A stretch of DNA of 64,000 nt from Companilactobacillus sp. (GTDB taxonomy: Bacteria; Bacillota; Bacilli; Lactobacillales; Lactobacillaceae), in assembly GCF_022484265.1 (NCBI RefSeq), contig NZ_JAKVLR010000001.1, forward strand, positions 248,001 through 312,000, read 5' to 3'. The notes beneath the pieces are model-generated. The model was not told the origin of the DNA, ran no database searches, and saw only the letters and a list, made by a program, of their open reading frames with translations. Positions 32,512 through 41,366 of the stretch are shown here, in pieces. A program made the position numbers and the translations under genes. Each line of letters starts with the position of its first letter. Position 1 is the first letter of the stretch.

Positions 32512-33508
32512 AGTTACTAATTTCGGTCAGGCAAATGGTGAGGACGTTCAACTTTATACCATCGAAAATGACCATAAAACTAAACTAAGCGTGATCAGTT
32601 ACGCGGCAGCTTGGCAAAATTTTGAGGTAGTTGAAGATGGTGTTAGTCATTCATTAATCGAACATTATGACACAGTGGATGGCTATATCGATAATCCTTA
32701 TCAGGTCGGTAAAACCGTTGGGCGTGTCGCTGGTAGGATTGGTAATGCCAAGTTTGAAATTAACGGCAAACAATTCCATCTCCCAGCTAATGAAGGAGAC
32801 AATTTATTGCATGGTGGCAATAATGGTATTCAAACTCACAATTTCGTCGGTACAGTTGATGAAAAAAACAATTCCGTCACATTGAAAACTACGATGAAAT
32901 CTGCAGAAGACCATTTCCCTGGTGATTTAGATTTAACGATTACTTATACTTTGACAAAAGATGACGAGGTCCTAATTACTTATACTGGTAAAAGTACTGA
33001 AGCAACGTTATTTAATCCAACTTGCCATGTTTATTTCAACGTTCTAAATGATACGACTGATGTTTCAGAACAAAAGCTTCAAATCAATGCCGACGAATCA
33101 TTGGCAGTTTATGGTGATAAAGTTCCAACAGGCCGTAAGTTACCAGTTACTTCTGGATATGATTTCAGACAACCAAGAACTATCGGACAAGGTTTAAAAG
33201 ATTTATACGCTGAAAATGAAAAAATTGAATTTGATGATTGTTATGTAACTGGCAAGACCAAATCTGCTGTGGCTGAATTGAGTGGAGACGGACGTGCAGT
33301 TGACCTTTATTCAGATCGAAATGGAATGGTTATTTTTACGGCTAATCCTCAAGATGATGATAAGGCAGCCAAACATGAATACAGTTGCTTAGCAACTGAG
33401 CTTCAAACATTGCCTGATGCAATCAACCACAAGGATTTTGGCGATATTGTCTTACCAGCAAACCAAGAAAAATCATTTACTAACAAATACAAATACATTA
33501 AGAAATAA
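32504..33508 (+). CDS. galM: Aldose 1-epimerase
   Basis: A 334-residue protein overlapping pgmB, with RBS GTAGGAG at 32490-32496. GalM-type beta-sandwich with LLHGGNNGIQ, NPTCHVYFNV (catalytic His) and EFDDCYVT, and a later ATELQTLPDA with the likely catalytic Glu. It interconverts glucose anomers released by the phosphorylase and completes the maltose unit. Confidence 0.9.
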   Translation: MIKVTNFGQANGEDVQLYTIENDHKTKLSVISYAAAWQNFEVVEDGVSHSLIEHYDTVDGYIDNPYQVGKTVGRVAGRIGNAKFEINGKQFHLPANEGDNLLHGGNNGIQTHNFVGTVDEKNNSVTLKTTMKSAEDHFPGDLDLTITYTLTKDDEVLITYTGKSTEATLFNPTCHVYFNVLNDTTDVSEQKLQINADESLAVYGDKVPTGRKLPVTSGYDFRQPRTIGQGLKDLYAENEKIEFDDCYVTGKTKSAVAELSGDGRAVDLYSDRNGMVIFTANPQDDDKAAKHEYSCLATELQTLPDAINHKDFGDIVLPANQEKSFTNKYKYIKK

Positions 33509-33511
33509 ATT

Positions 33512-33540
33512 AAACTCACGGATGGTCCGTGAGTTTTTTT
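33512..33540 (+). terminator. Rho-independent terminator of the maltose operon
   Basis: AAACTCACGGA pairs with TCCGTGAGTTT, then T. Confidence 0.95.
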
Positions 33541-33685
33541 AAGAAAAAATATTTAAATTAGGGTTGCCGAACATTCCATTTAGGACTATTTTAGATATGG
33601 ACAAATACATTAGCGAAAATCAAAACGGAATTCCGTCACGATGTATCTTAGAGAATTTATTCAAAAAGAAAGGTAGCGAAGTATT

Positions 33686-33979
33686 GTGTTAAAGACAATC
33701 GATTTTCCTGTAGTTTTAGGTGGTTTGAATTCAAAGAATGGAGAAATTACCGCAAGTTTTCCGGATGTTCCCGGTGCCCAAAGCAAAGGACAAGATGAAG
33801 ACCACGTTATAGATCAAGCAGTTGCAGAGCTTGAAAGAATCGTTGGTGAAGGCGATTCTATTCCAACTGCTTCAGATCTTTCGTATATTTCAAGAGAGTA
33901 TCCTGGCAAAGTAATTAGACTGATTACCATCGATGTCGCTGAAATAAATAATAAACATAAATTAGTAACTAATTTCTAA
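33686..33979 (+). CDS. HicB-like protein
   Basis: A 97-residue protein from GTG 33686. ASFPDVPGAQSKGQDEDHVIDQAVAELERIV is the HicB partial-RNase H signature region. HicB proteins are antitoxins to HicA or act as orphan regulators. No HicA-like gene adjoins it; only a 31-codon ORF (33597-33692) of unknown nature overlaps its start. AAAGG at 33668-33672 is a rather distant RBS. Confidence 0.7.
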   Translation: MLKTIDFPVVLGGLNSKNGEITASFPDVPGAQSKGQDEDHVIDQAVAELERIVGEGDSIPTASDLSYISREYPGKVIRLITIDVAEINNKHKLVTNF

Positions 33980-33986
33980 ACTGATT

Positions 33987-34016
33987 AAGTTCACGTGTTA
34001 TAGCGTGAACTTTTTT
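33987..34016 (+). terminator. Rho-independent terminator
   Basis: AAGTTCACG pairs with CGTGAACTT, then T-run. Confidence 0.92.
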
Positions 34017-34089
34017 CTTTGTGTTAATATTCACAAAAAATGATGAAACCATGCTCAGTGATGATAAACTAGAATCAAGAGGTGGTTTT

Positions 34090-34722
34090 ATGATCGAACA
34101 AATAACAAATAAAAATTTAGAAAATGCAGATCTGAAGGGTAAGAATTTCGATCAAGTAAGATTTGACCACGTAGATTTTTCCGATGCAGATCTTGAAAGC
34201 ACTAATTTCCACAATTGCCTTTTTGAAGCATGCGATTTCACAAATGCCAAGTTGAATAATGTCAACTTCGCTGGTGCTGACTTGCGTGGCTGTAATTTGC
34301 ATCATGCTGATATTTCTGGTGCCAATATGAATCATTCGATGTTGGAAAATGCAAATTTATCAGATATTATTAGCGATAAGAATACCAAGTTTTTTAGAAT
34401 GTATTGTCCGGAACATGGAGCATTCTTGGGTTATAAAAAGTGTTTTAATTCGTTGATTGTTAAATTGCTGATACCTGCAGATGCACAAAGAACTTCTGCC
34501 ACGGAGACCTCCTGCCGTTGTGATAAAGCTAAGGTAATGGAAATAGAAGATATGTACACTGGCGAGCATTATAATGAAGCAATTTCATATGTTGATGAAA
34601 ACTTTATTTATCGTAAAGGCGAATACGTCTATGCTGGAAACTTCAATCCAAATCGTTGGGTCGATTCAACAGGCGGGATTCATTTCTGGCTCGATCGTAA
34701 GGAAGCTGAAGGCTATATGTAA
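34090..34722 (+). CDS. Pentapeptide repeat protein
   Basis: Start ATG 34090 with AAGAGGTGG before it; 210 residues. Residues about 12-95 are A(D/N)LxX-type pentapeptides (ENADLKGKNF, NVNFAGADLRGCNLHHADISG), forming a right-handed beta helix. The C-terminal 110 residues (from MYCPEHGAFLGYKKC) contain a Cys/Gly motif and end GGIHFWLDRKEAEGYM, a conserved tail in this subgroup. Molecular function unknown. Confidence 0.8.
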   Translation: MIEQITNKNLENADLKGKNFDQVRFDHVDFSDADLESTNFHNCLFEACDFTNAKLNNVNFAGADLRGCNLHHADISGANMNHSMLENANLSDIISDKNTKFFRMYCPEHGAFLGYKKCFNSLIVKLLIPADAQRTSATETSCRCDKAKVMEIEDMYTGEHYNEAISYVDENFIYRKGEYVYAGNFNPNRWVDSTGGIHFWLDRKEAEGYM

Positions 34723-34745
34723 AAATATTAATAATAAATTTAAGA

Positions 34746-34780
34746 AAATCTTGAGGATGTTCAATCTTCAAGATTTTTTT
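34746..34780 (+). terminator. Rho-independent terminator
   Basis: AAATCTTGA pairs with TCAAGATTT, then T. Confidence 0.9.
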
Positions 34781-34834
34781 GTACTAATAACTGGTATGAT
34801 ATTAATTATGAATTGATTATGTGGGGGGATAACT

Positions 34835-36766
34835 TTGAAAGAAATTACTGCGGGAGTCGTTGCTCACGTTGATGCGGGCAAAACCACTCTTTCAGAAGCA
34901 ATGTTATATAACTCCGGTGCATTAAGGACTTTGGGGAGAGTTGACAATGGGGATGCTTTTTTAGATCCTGATCGACTGGAGAAAAAACGTGGTATCACGA
35001 TTTTTTCCCATCAAGCAAGTTTAGAGACTGGCAACACCAAACTTACGCTTTTGGATACTCCCGGTCACATGGATTTTGCCAGTCAAACTGAACAAGTTTT
35101 AAGCGTTTTGGACTACGCAGTGTTAGTGATATCCGCTGTTGACGGAATTCAAGGATATACTCGGACCTTGTGGAACCTTCTAGATCGGTATTCAGTTCCA
35201 ACATTTATTTTTATCAATAAAATTGATGCTGCCACGACTGAAATCAGTAATGTAATGGAAGAATTACAGTCAGGATTATCGCAAGGATGCGTTTTGTTTG
35301 ATGAATTCAATGCAGATGTCTACGAAGAAATAGCGATGCAAGACGATGATGCTTTGAGTCAATTTTTAAATGATGAGACTTTATCCGATGAATCGATACA
35401 AAAACTCATTAATGAACGGAAAATTTTTCCATGTTTTAGTGGCTCGGCACTTAAGAACTCGGGTATTAATGAGTTTTTAGCGGGATTTGATAAGTGGACA
35501 GTCGAACCAAATACAAGTCAGTCATTTGGGGCAAAAATTTTTAAAATTTCACATGATCAAGGCGAACGTTTGACCTGGGTGAGAGTCACTGGCGGAACTA
35601 TCAAAACGAAAGCTGAATTGTTTGAAAATGAAAAAGTCAACCAGATCAGGATTTACAATGGTGCAAAGTTTCAAACTGTCGATGAGCTATTGCCTAATCA
35701 GGTTGGTGCATTAACTGGATTAACTAGTTCACATCCAGGAATGGGTCTTGGCAATCAATCTAGTCAAGCAAAGCCGGTGATTCAACCGGTATTGAATTAT
35801 GATTTAGATCCTTTGGATAATGATATTCATACATGTTTGACTGCTCTTAGAGAGCTTGAAGACGAGGACCCACAGCTTCACGTGCAGTGGTCAAATCAAT
35901 TGCAACAGATCAGTATTCAGATCATGGGTGAGATCCAGCTAGAAATTATTCAACAATTAATGTTGGAGCGATTCAACTTAAATGTTAGTTTTGGACAAGG
36001 TAAGATCTTATATCAAGAAACCATCAATGAATCTGTTGAAGGGGTAGGACACTTTGAACCACTCCGACACTATGCTGAAGTACATTTATTGATGCGCCCC
36101 GGTGAACCTGGATCAGGTATCTCAATCAACTCTGACTGCAGCTTGGATGTGTTAAGCAGTAATTGGCAACATCAAGTCTTAAGCAACCTGACCTCTAAAG
36201 TTCATTTAGGAGTATTAGTTGGGGCACCGTTAACAGATGTCAAAATAACTTTGATCAATGGTCGCGGTAGCAATGTCCATTCAGTTGGTGGCGATTTTCG
36301 CGAGGCAACTTGGAGAGCAGTCCGTCAAGGATTAATGATGCTTAAAGAAAAAGGTGCTGACAGATTATTGGAACCATGGTACCGATTCAAATTGGTTGTC
36401 AATCAAACTGAAGTTGGACGAGCTCTGAATGATATTCAAAAAATGAGTGGGGAATTTGATCCGCCACAGAATTCTGAATTATCAGACATGGTGATTTTAA
36501 CTGGAGTGGCTCCAGTTTCAGAAATGAGAGATTATGCTCAGGATGTGCGTTCGTATACTCATGGACAAGGACAATTGGAGTGTATACCTGATGGATTTAA
36601 ACCATGTCATAATGCCGATGATGTGATTGAAAAAATCAATTACCAACCAGTCTCTGATTTGGAAAATACACCAGATTCAGTTTTTTGTGCACATGGGGCC
36701 GGTTATCCTGTAGCTTGGGACGATGTTCCGAAAATGGCACACGTTCCTTATGCTACTAATCTTTAA
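34835..36766 (+). CDS. TetM-like ribosomal protection / EF-G family GTPase
   Basis: A 643-residue protein from TTG 34835 with GGGGGGAT as RBS. The length equals Tet(M)/Tet(O) proteins rather than EF-G. GTPase motifs are AHVDAGKT, DTPGHMDF and NKID; EF-G-like domains II-V follow. Many identities with Tet(M) are visible at the N-terminus, but divergence elsewhere is clear (for instance DKGTTRTD is NGDAFLDPD here). Such chromosomal paralogues are common in lactobacilli. Resistance cannot be inferred from sequence alone. There are no mobile element signs around it. Confidence 0.8.
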   Translation: MKEITAGVVAHVDAGKTTLSEAMLYNSGALRTLGRVDNGDAFLDPDRLEKKRGITIFSHQASLETGNTKLTLLDTPGHMDFASQTEQVLSVLDYAVLVISAVDGIQGYTRTLWNLLDRYSVPTFIFINKIDAATTEISNVMEELQSGLSQGCVLFDEFNADVYEEIAMQDDDALSQFLNDETLSDESIQKLINERKIFPCFSGSALKNSGINEFLAGFDKWTVEPNTSQSFGAKIFKISHDQGERLTWVRVTGGTIKTKAELFENEKVNQIRIYNGAKFQTVDELLPNQVGALTGLTSSHPGMGLGNQSSQAKPVIQPVLNYDLDPLDNDIHTCLTALRELEDEDPQLHVQWSNQLQQISIQIMGEIQLEIIQQLMLERFNLNVSFGQGKILYQETINESVEGVGHFEPLRHYAEVHLLMRPGEPGSGISINSDCSLDVLSSNWQHQVLSNLTSKVHLGVLVGAPLTDVKITLINGRGSNVHSVGGDFREATWRAVRQGLMMLKEKGADRLLEPWYRFKLVVNQTEVGRALNDIQKMSGEFDPPQNSELSDMVILTGVAPVSEMRDYAQDVRSYTHGQGQLECIPDGFKPCHNADDVIEKINYQPVSDLENTPDSVFCAHGAGYPVAWDDVPKMAHVPYATNL

Positions 36767-36813
36767 TATTTGGGGATACAAATTTACAATTTATTACAAA
36801 ATGGGGATTAATA

Positions 36814-37494
36814 TTGAATTATAAACGAATATATCAAATAACTTTAATTGCATTATTATTGGGCTTATTTTTTATCACAGCTCAACAGGTTTATTCCGGG
36901 CAAGGGAATGGATATCAAACTAGTCAAGTTGATGCTGATTCGACATCCGATAAAAGCAACACTGATAAAGCACCAAAAGAAAAGCCTACAAAGATTGATT
37001 CAAAACTCAGTCAGGACTCAAAAGATATGATTGCTTTAGAAGATTTTAAATATACAGATTCGTCTGAGAAAAAGGATTATCCCGATTTGATGCAACATCC
37101 GGAAGCATTTATTGATGTTGATATTGCTCTACAAAGAGTTTTCATTAAAGAAGGGGACAAAGTTTTATACGAAATGTATGCTTCCACTGGTAAGAACGAT
37201 ACCACTCCTCGTGGTACGTACTATATCGAAAACGAGCGTGGCGAATATTTCTATACGCAACCACTTAAACTAGGTGCACATTACTATACCTCATTTTTAG
37301 ATCACGGCGTATATTTGTTCCACACAACTCCAACTGATGAAAACAAGGTAGTTGTTCCATCAATTGCTAAAACTTTAGGACGCGAACCTTCGTCGCATGG
37401 ATGCGTTCATTTGTCAGATCCAGATTGCAAATGGGTCTACGATAAAGTTCCGGCTGGTACCAAAGTTGTCATTCATGGAACTTTCAAGAGTTAG
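36814..37494 (+). CDS. L,D-transpeptidase (YkuD domain)
   Basis: A 226-residue protein from TTG 36814. N-terminal signal anchor (LIALLLGLFFITAQQVYS), a Ser/Asp/Lys linker, then a YkuD domain ending SHGCVHLSD with the catalytic Cys at about 197. It is expected outside the membrane, forming 3-3 cross-links or attaching proteins to peptidoglycan. Confidence 0.85.
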   Translation: MNYKRIYQITLIALLLGLFFITAQQVYSGQGNGYQTSQVDADSTSDKSNTDKAPKEKPTKIDSKLSQDSKDMIALEDFKYTDSSEKKDYPDLMQHPEAFIDVDIALQRVFIKEGDKVLYEMYASTGKNDTTPRGTYYIENERGEYFYTQPLKLGAHYYTSFLDHGVYLFHTTPTDENKVVVPSIAKTLGREPSSHGCVHLSDPDCKWVYDKVPAGTKVVIHGTFKS

Positions 37495-37528
37495 AATGTA
37501 ATTAAAGAATTTTAAGGGGGATGTAAGT

Positions 37529-37825
37529 TTGACAAAAATAAATGAAGAAGAAAAAGCTAATCAATTGATGGATGCGATTCATACCGCCAGTTTAGATGAG
37601 GGAATCAAAAAAATTCCAGAAATCTATCAGATGCTGATCAAGAATGCAAAGGAGCTTAAAAAAACTGGCAACTACCACGATGTTTCGGCAGAATTGAATC
37701 GACAGATCTCGTTTTATGCCATGGGAAATCCTAATGGACCCAAGGCACTAGATACTTTGTATCAAGCTACGATCGATGGAACTCATGGACGTGCGTATCA
37801 AAAATTACCAACTGGATTTAACTAA
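37529..37825 (+). CDS. Bacteriocin immunity-like helical protein
   Basis: 98 residues from TTG 37529 with RBS AAGGGGG (37513-37519). A helical protein whose layout and length fit the EntA-type immunity family (four-helix bundle, cytoplasmic). There is no bacteriocin structural gene beside it, so it would be an orphan immunity protein. The family call is tentative. Confidence 0.5.
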   Translation: MTKINEEEKANQLMDAIHTASLDEGIKKIPEIYQMLIKNAKELKKTGNYHDVSAELNRQISFYAMGNPNGPKALDTLYQATIDGTHGRAYQKLPTGFN

Positions 37826-37832
37826 TGAAGAG

Positions 37833-37857
37833 GATCAGACAATGTCTGGTCTTTTTT
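37833..37857 (+). terminator. Rho-independent terminator
   Basis: GATCAGACA and TGTCTGGTC form a stem, followed by T6. Confidence 0.88.
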
Positions 37858-37936
37858 AATTGGTGTTACTTGCTACTGAGTCAAATACTCCGTATAATGC
37901 TCGTTAGACTACAATCAAGAAATGAGGATTATATAT

Positions 37937-39559
37937 TTGATTACTGTTAGTGACGTAAGTTTGCATTTTGCAGACAGAAAATTGTTTGACGATGTAAACA
38001 TTAATTTTACGCCGGGAAACTGCTATGGCTTAATTGGCGCAAATGGCGCTGGAAAATCAACGTTTTTAAAAGTTCTTGCTGGAGATATCAAACCTTCAAC
38101 TGGTAACGTATCTATGGGAACCAATGAACGTTTGGCGACTTTAAAGCAAAACCACTTTGATTACGATGATTATACAGTTATGGAAACTGTTATCATGGGA
38201 CATTCTGACTTGTATCGAATCATGCAAGAAAAAGATGCTTTATATGCAAAACCAGATTTCAATGAAGAAGATGGAACAAAAGCTGCCGAATTGGAAACTG
38301 AATTTGGTGAAAAAGGTGGCTGGGAAGCTGAAGGTGAAGCCTCACAAATGCTTCAAGGATTAAATATTCCTGAAAGCCTGCATCAAGAAAAAATGTCTAA
38401 TTTGACCGCCGGCCAAAAAATCAAAGTTTTGTTGGCACAAGCATTATTTGGTCAACCCGATGTTCTATTGTTAGATGAGCCAACTAATGGTTTGGATGTT
38501 GATTCGATCGACTGGTTGGAAGACTTTTTGATCAACTTCGAAAATACCGTCATTGTCGTATCCCATGACCGTTACTTTTTGAACAAAGTCTGCACATACA
38601 TGGCGGACTTGGATTACGGTAAGATCAAACTTTACGCTGGTAACTATGATTTCTGGCTGAAATCATCTGAACTTGCCCAAAAGATGATGCAAGATCAAAA
38701 TGCTAAAAAAGAAGAAAAAATCAAAGAGCTACAAGAATTTATCGCAAGATTCTCTGCCAATGCTTCAAAATCAAAGCAAGCTACTTCACGTAAGAAAATG
38801 TTGGATAAGATCACGTTGGACGATATTCAACCAAGTTCAAGACGTTATCCATTTATTAAGTTTGTTCCTAATCGAGAAATTGGGAACGATTTACTGCAAG
38901 TAAAAGATTTAAATTTAACAATCGATGGTAAGAAAATTTTAAATAATGTTAGTTTTATTTTGAATAAAGATGATAAAGTCGCCTTTTTAGCAAAAAATGA
39001 TATGGTGACAACAGCATTATTTAAAGTGATTACTGGTGAATTGACGCCTGATTCAGGTACGATCACTTGGGGAGTAACGACTAGTCGAGCATATTTGCCA
39101 AAAGACTTCAGCTCAATGTTTGACGAAGAAACACCAATTATTGACTGGCTCCGTCAATTCGCTGAAAAGGGTGAAGATGACGATACATTTTTACGTGGAT
39201 TCTTGGGGAGAATGTTGTTCTCAGGAACCGACGTAACCAAGATGGTCAATGTTCTTTCCGGTGGTGAGAAAGTCCGAGTAATGCTATCAAAAATGATGCT
39301 GTTAAAGGCAAATGTTCTTTTGATGGACGATCCAACTAACCATTTGGATCTTGAATCAATCACAGCCTTAAATGATGGTTTGATCGATTACAAAGGGTCA
39401 ATTTTGTTTGCATCTCATGACCACCAATTCATTCAAACAATCGCAAATCGTTTGATCTACATTACTGAAAATGGAATCGTCGACCGTGCAGACACTACTT
39501 ATGATGAATTCCGAAACAATAAACAAGTAGAATCACAAATTGCAGAATTAGAAAAATAA
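37937..39559 (+). CDS. ABC-F family ATPase (YbiT/YkpA type)
   Basis: Start TTG 37937, because ATGAGGAT (37922-37929) is the RBS rather than the start; 540 residues. Two ATPase domains without membrane segments. First: GANGAGKST, LTAGQKIK, VLLLDEPT. Second: the Walker A is replaced by LAKNDMVTT, with LSGGEKVRVMLSK and VLLMDDPTNHLDLES. The linker between them is basic and coiled. ABC-F proteins act on ribosomes; some confer antibiotic protection, others act in translation. Loss of the second Walker A may be a trait of this subfamily. Confidence 0.85.
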   Translation: MITVSDVSLHFADRKLFDDVNINFTPGNCYGLIGANGAGKSTFLKVLAGDIKPSTGNVSMGTNERLATLKQNHFDYDDYTVMETVIMGHSDLYRIMQEKDALYAKPDFNEEDGTKAAELETEFGEKGGWEAEGEASQMLQGLNIPESLHQEKMSNLTAGQKIKVLLAQALFGQPDVLLLDEPTNGLDVDSIDWLEDFLINFENTVIVVSHDRYFLNKVCTYMADLDYGKIKLYAGNYDFWLKSSELAQKMMQDQNAKKEEKIKELQEFIARFSANASKSKQATSRKKMLDKITLDDIQPSSRRYPFIKFVPNREIGNDLLQVKDLNLTIDGKKILNNVSFILNKDDKVAFLAKNDMVTTALFKVITGELTPDSGTITWGVTTSRAYLPKDFSSMFDEETPIIDWLRQFAEKGEDDDTFLRGFLGRMLFSGTDVTKMVNVLSGGEKVRVMLSKMMLLKANVLLMDDPTNHLDLESITALNDGLIDYKGSILFASHDHQFIQTIANRLIYITENGIVDRADTTYDEFRNNKQVESQIAELEK

Positions 39560-39566
39560 ATCAATT

Positions 39567-39599
39567 AAACCGTTGAGAATATCATCTCAACGGTTTTTT
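39567..39599 (+). terminator. Rho-independent terminator
   Basis: AAACCGTTGAG pairs with CTCAACGGTTT, then T6. Confidence 0.93.
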
Positions 39600-39684
39600 C
39601 TATTAAAGTGTAAGAACAGACATTTATTCAAAAAAATTATATAATTAAATAAGTTATTAAAATTAAATTCTTGAGGAGGACCAT

Positions 39685-40491
39685 ATGGAATACCAAAAGT
39701 TAAGTAATGGAGTTGAAATCCCAATGTTAGGATTTGGGACTTATCAACTAAAACCAAATGAAGTTGCTGATGCGATGAAGGGTGCTTTGGATGCTGGCTA
39801 TCGTCATTTCGATGGGGCCCATATTTATGGAAACGAAGTTGAAGTAGGTAAAGCATACAAAGCTTCATCAGTAAAACGTGAGGATCTATTCATCACTTCA
39901 AAAGTTTGGAATGAAGATCAAGGCTACGACAAAACACTAGCTGCCTTTGACAAGACATTAAGTGAATTGCAATTGGATTATTTGGACTTGTATTTGATTC
40001 ACTGGCCAAATGAAGACAACTTCCAATTGTCGCTTGATACTTGGAAAGCTCTTGAAAAAATTTATAAAGATGGCAAGGCTAGATCAATTGGTGTTTCAAA
40101 CTTCTCTGAAGACCAATTGAAACAAGTCTTTGATATGGCTACTGTTAAACCAATGGTCAATCAAATCGAACGTCATCCCTACAAAGTTCAAAAAGAACTT
40201 GGTGATTTTGACGCAGCCAATGGCATTATCAATGAAGGATATTCACCAATTGGCCATGGTCACTTGATTCTTGAAGATCCAACAATCAACAAGATTGCTA
40301 AAGATCACAACAAGTCAGCTGCTCAAGTTGTGTTGCGTTGGCAAATCGATACTGGATTTGTAGTATTTCCAAAATCTTCTAACATCGACCACGTCAAATC
40401 AAACTTTGATATCTTTGATTTCCAGCTAACTGATGATGAAATCAAGGCAATCAATGCATTGGACAAAGACGAACACTTGAATTATGACTAG
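39685..40491 (+). CDS. Aldo/keto reductase (diketogluconate reductase type)
   Basis: A 268-residue protein, RBS GAGGAGG at 39672-39678. AKR barrel with GFGTYQL, RHFDGAHIYGNEVEVG (Asp/Tyr), ITSKVW (Lys), YLIHWP (His), IGVSNF and a NADPH-binding VVFPKSSN near the end. It should reduce aldehydes or ketones with NADPH. The substrate cannot be told. Confidence 0.88.
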   Translation: MEYQKLSNGVEIPMLGFGTYQLKPNEVADAMKGALDAGYRHFDGAHIYGNEVEVGKAYKASSVKREDLFITSKVWNEDQGYDKTLAAFDKTLSELQLDYLDLYLIHWPNEDNFQLSLDTWKALEKIYKDGKARSIGVSNFSEDQLKQVFDMATVKPMVNQIERHPYKVQKELGDFDAANGIINEGYSPIGHGHLILEDPTINKIAKDHNKSAAQVVLRWQIDTGFVVFPKSSNIDHVKSNFDIFDFQLTDDEIKAINALDKDEHLNYD

Positions 40492-40508
40492 GCTCAATAT
40501 TTTTTCCG

Positions 40509-40540
40509 AATTAGGTTGCTTCTGCAATCTAATTTTTTTT
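40509..40540 (+). terminator. Rho-independent terminator
   Basis: AATTAG-G-TTGC pairs with GCAA-T-CTAATT, then T8. Confidence 0.9.
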
Positions 40541-40601
40541 GTAAAAAATATCTTCATGAATTTGATATGATTATTAGTAAATAATTTAGGGGAGAGTATT
40601 G

Positions 40602-41366
40602 ATGATCGAGATTAATGGTTTGAGTAAGAGTTACGGCCAAAAACAAGCGCTGCATGATTTATCGCTAAAGATAGATTCTGGCAAGATTTTTGGATTTTTA
40701 GGACATAATGGTGCAGGTAAATCTACCACCATTAAGTCTTTAGTCAGTATTATTGAGCCTACTTCTGGTTCGATTGCTTTTGATGATTTAAGCTTGTCAG
40801 AACATCGTCAGGAGATCAAAGAACGAATTGCATATGTACCAGACACTCCAGATGTCTTTTTACAATTAACTGCCTCTGAGTATTGGGATTTGTTAGCATC
40901 CGCTTACGATATCCCTGATTCAGAATACTCTGACCGCCGTCATAAATTGGTCAACTTATTTGGAATGAATAATCATGTCGATGAAACACTTGTTAGTTTT
41001 TCTCACGGGATGCGTCAAAAATCAGTTATCATTGGTGCATTATTATCTGACCCAGATGTTTGGATCCTGGATGAGCCATTGCAGGGACTGGATCCACAGG
41101 CAGCATACGACTTAAAAGAATTAATGAAGGCGCATGCCCAGAAGGGCCGAACAGTAATCTTTTCAACCCACAATCTCGATACAGCCCAACAGTTGTGCGA
41201 TGAATTAGCTATTTTGAAAAAAGGACAATTGATTTACAACGGAACGGTTCAGGATCTATTGGATCAACATCCAGGACAATCTTTAGAAAACATTTATTTA
41301 GGTATGGCAGGTAGAACTGACGATGAACAATTAGTCAGCGATATTGAAGGTGGACACCATGATTAG
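40602..41366 (+). CDS. ABC transporter ATP-binding protein
   Basis: Start ATG 40602 (TTG 40599 adjoins), RBS GGGGAGA; 254 residues. Walker A GHNGAGKST, signature FSHGMRQK, Walker B VWILDEP, His switch FSTHN. EcsA-like or exporter-type ATPase. It overlaps the permease gene by 8 nt, so the two form one transporter. Confidence 0.88.
   Translation: MIEINGLSKSYGQKQALHDLSLKIDSGKIFGFLGHNGAGKSTTIKSLVSIIEPTSGSIAFDDLSLSEHRQEIKERIAYVPDTPDVFLQLTASEYWDLLASAYDIPDSEYSDRRHKLVNLFGMNNHVDETLVSFSHGMRQKSVIIGALLSDPDVWILDEPLQGLDPQAAYDLKELMKAHAQKGRTVIFSTHNLDTAQQLCDELAILKKGQLIYNGTVQDLLDQHPGQSLENIYLGMAGRTDDEQLVSDIEGGHHD

Noticed and set aside
34835..36766. Acquired tetracycline resistance gene
   Set aside because: Divergent from Tet(M) and no transposon context; resistance cannot be claimed from sequence.
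38980..39010. ABC-F protein as a pseudogene because the second Walker A is lost
   Set aside because: The rest of the domain is intact, and this degeneration seems to be a trait of the YkpA/YbiT-like group as far as I recall.
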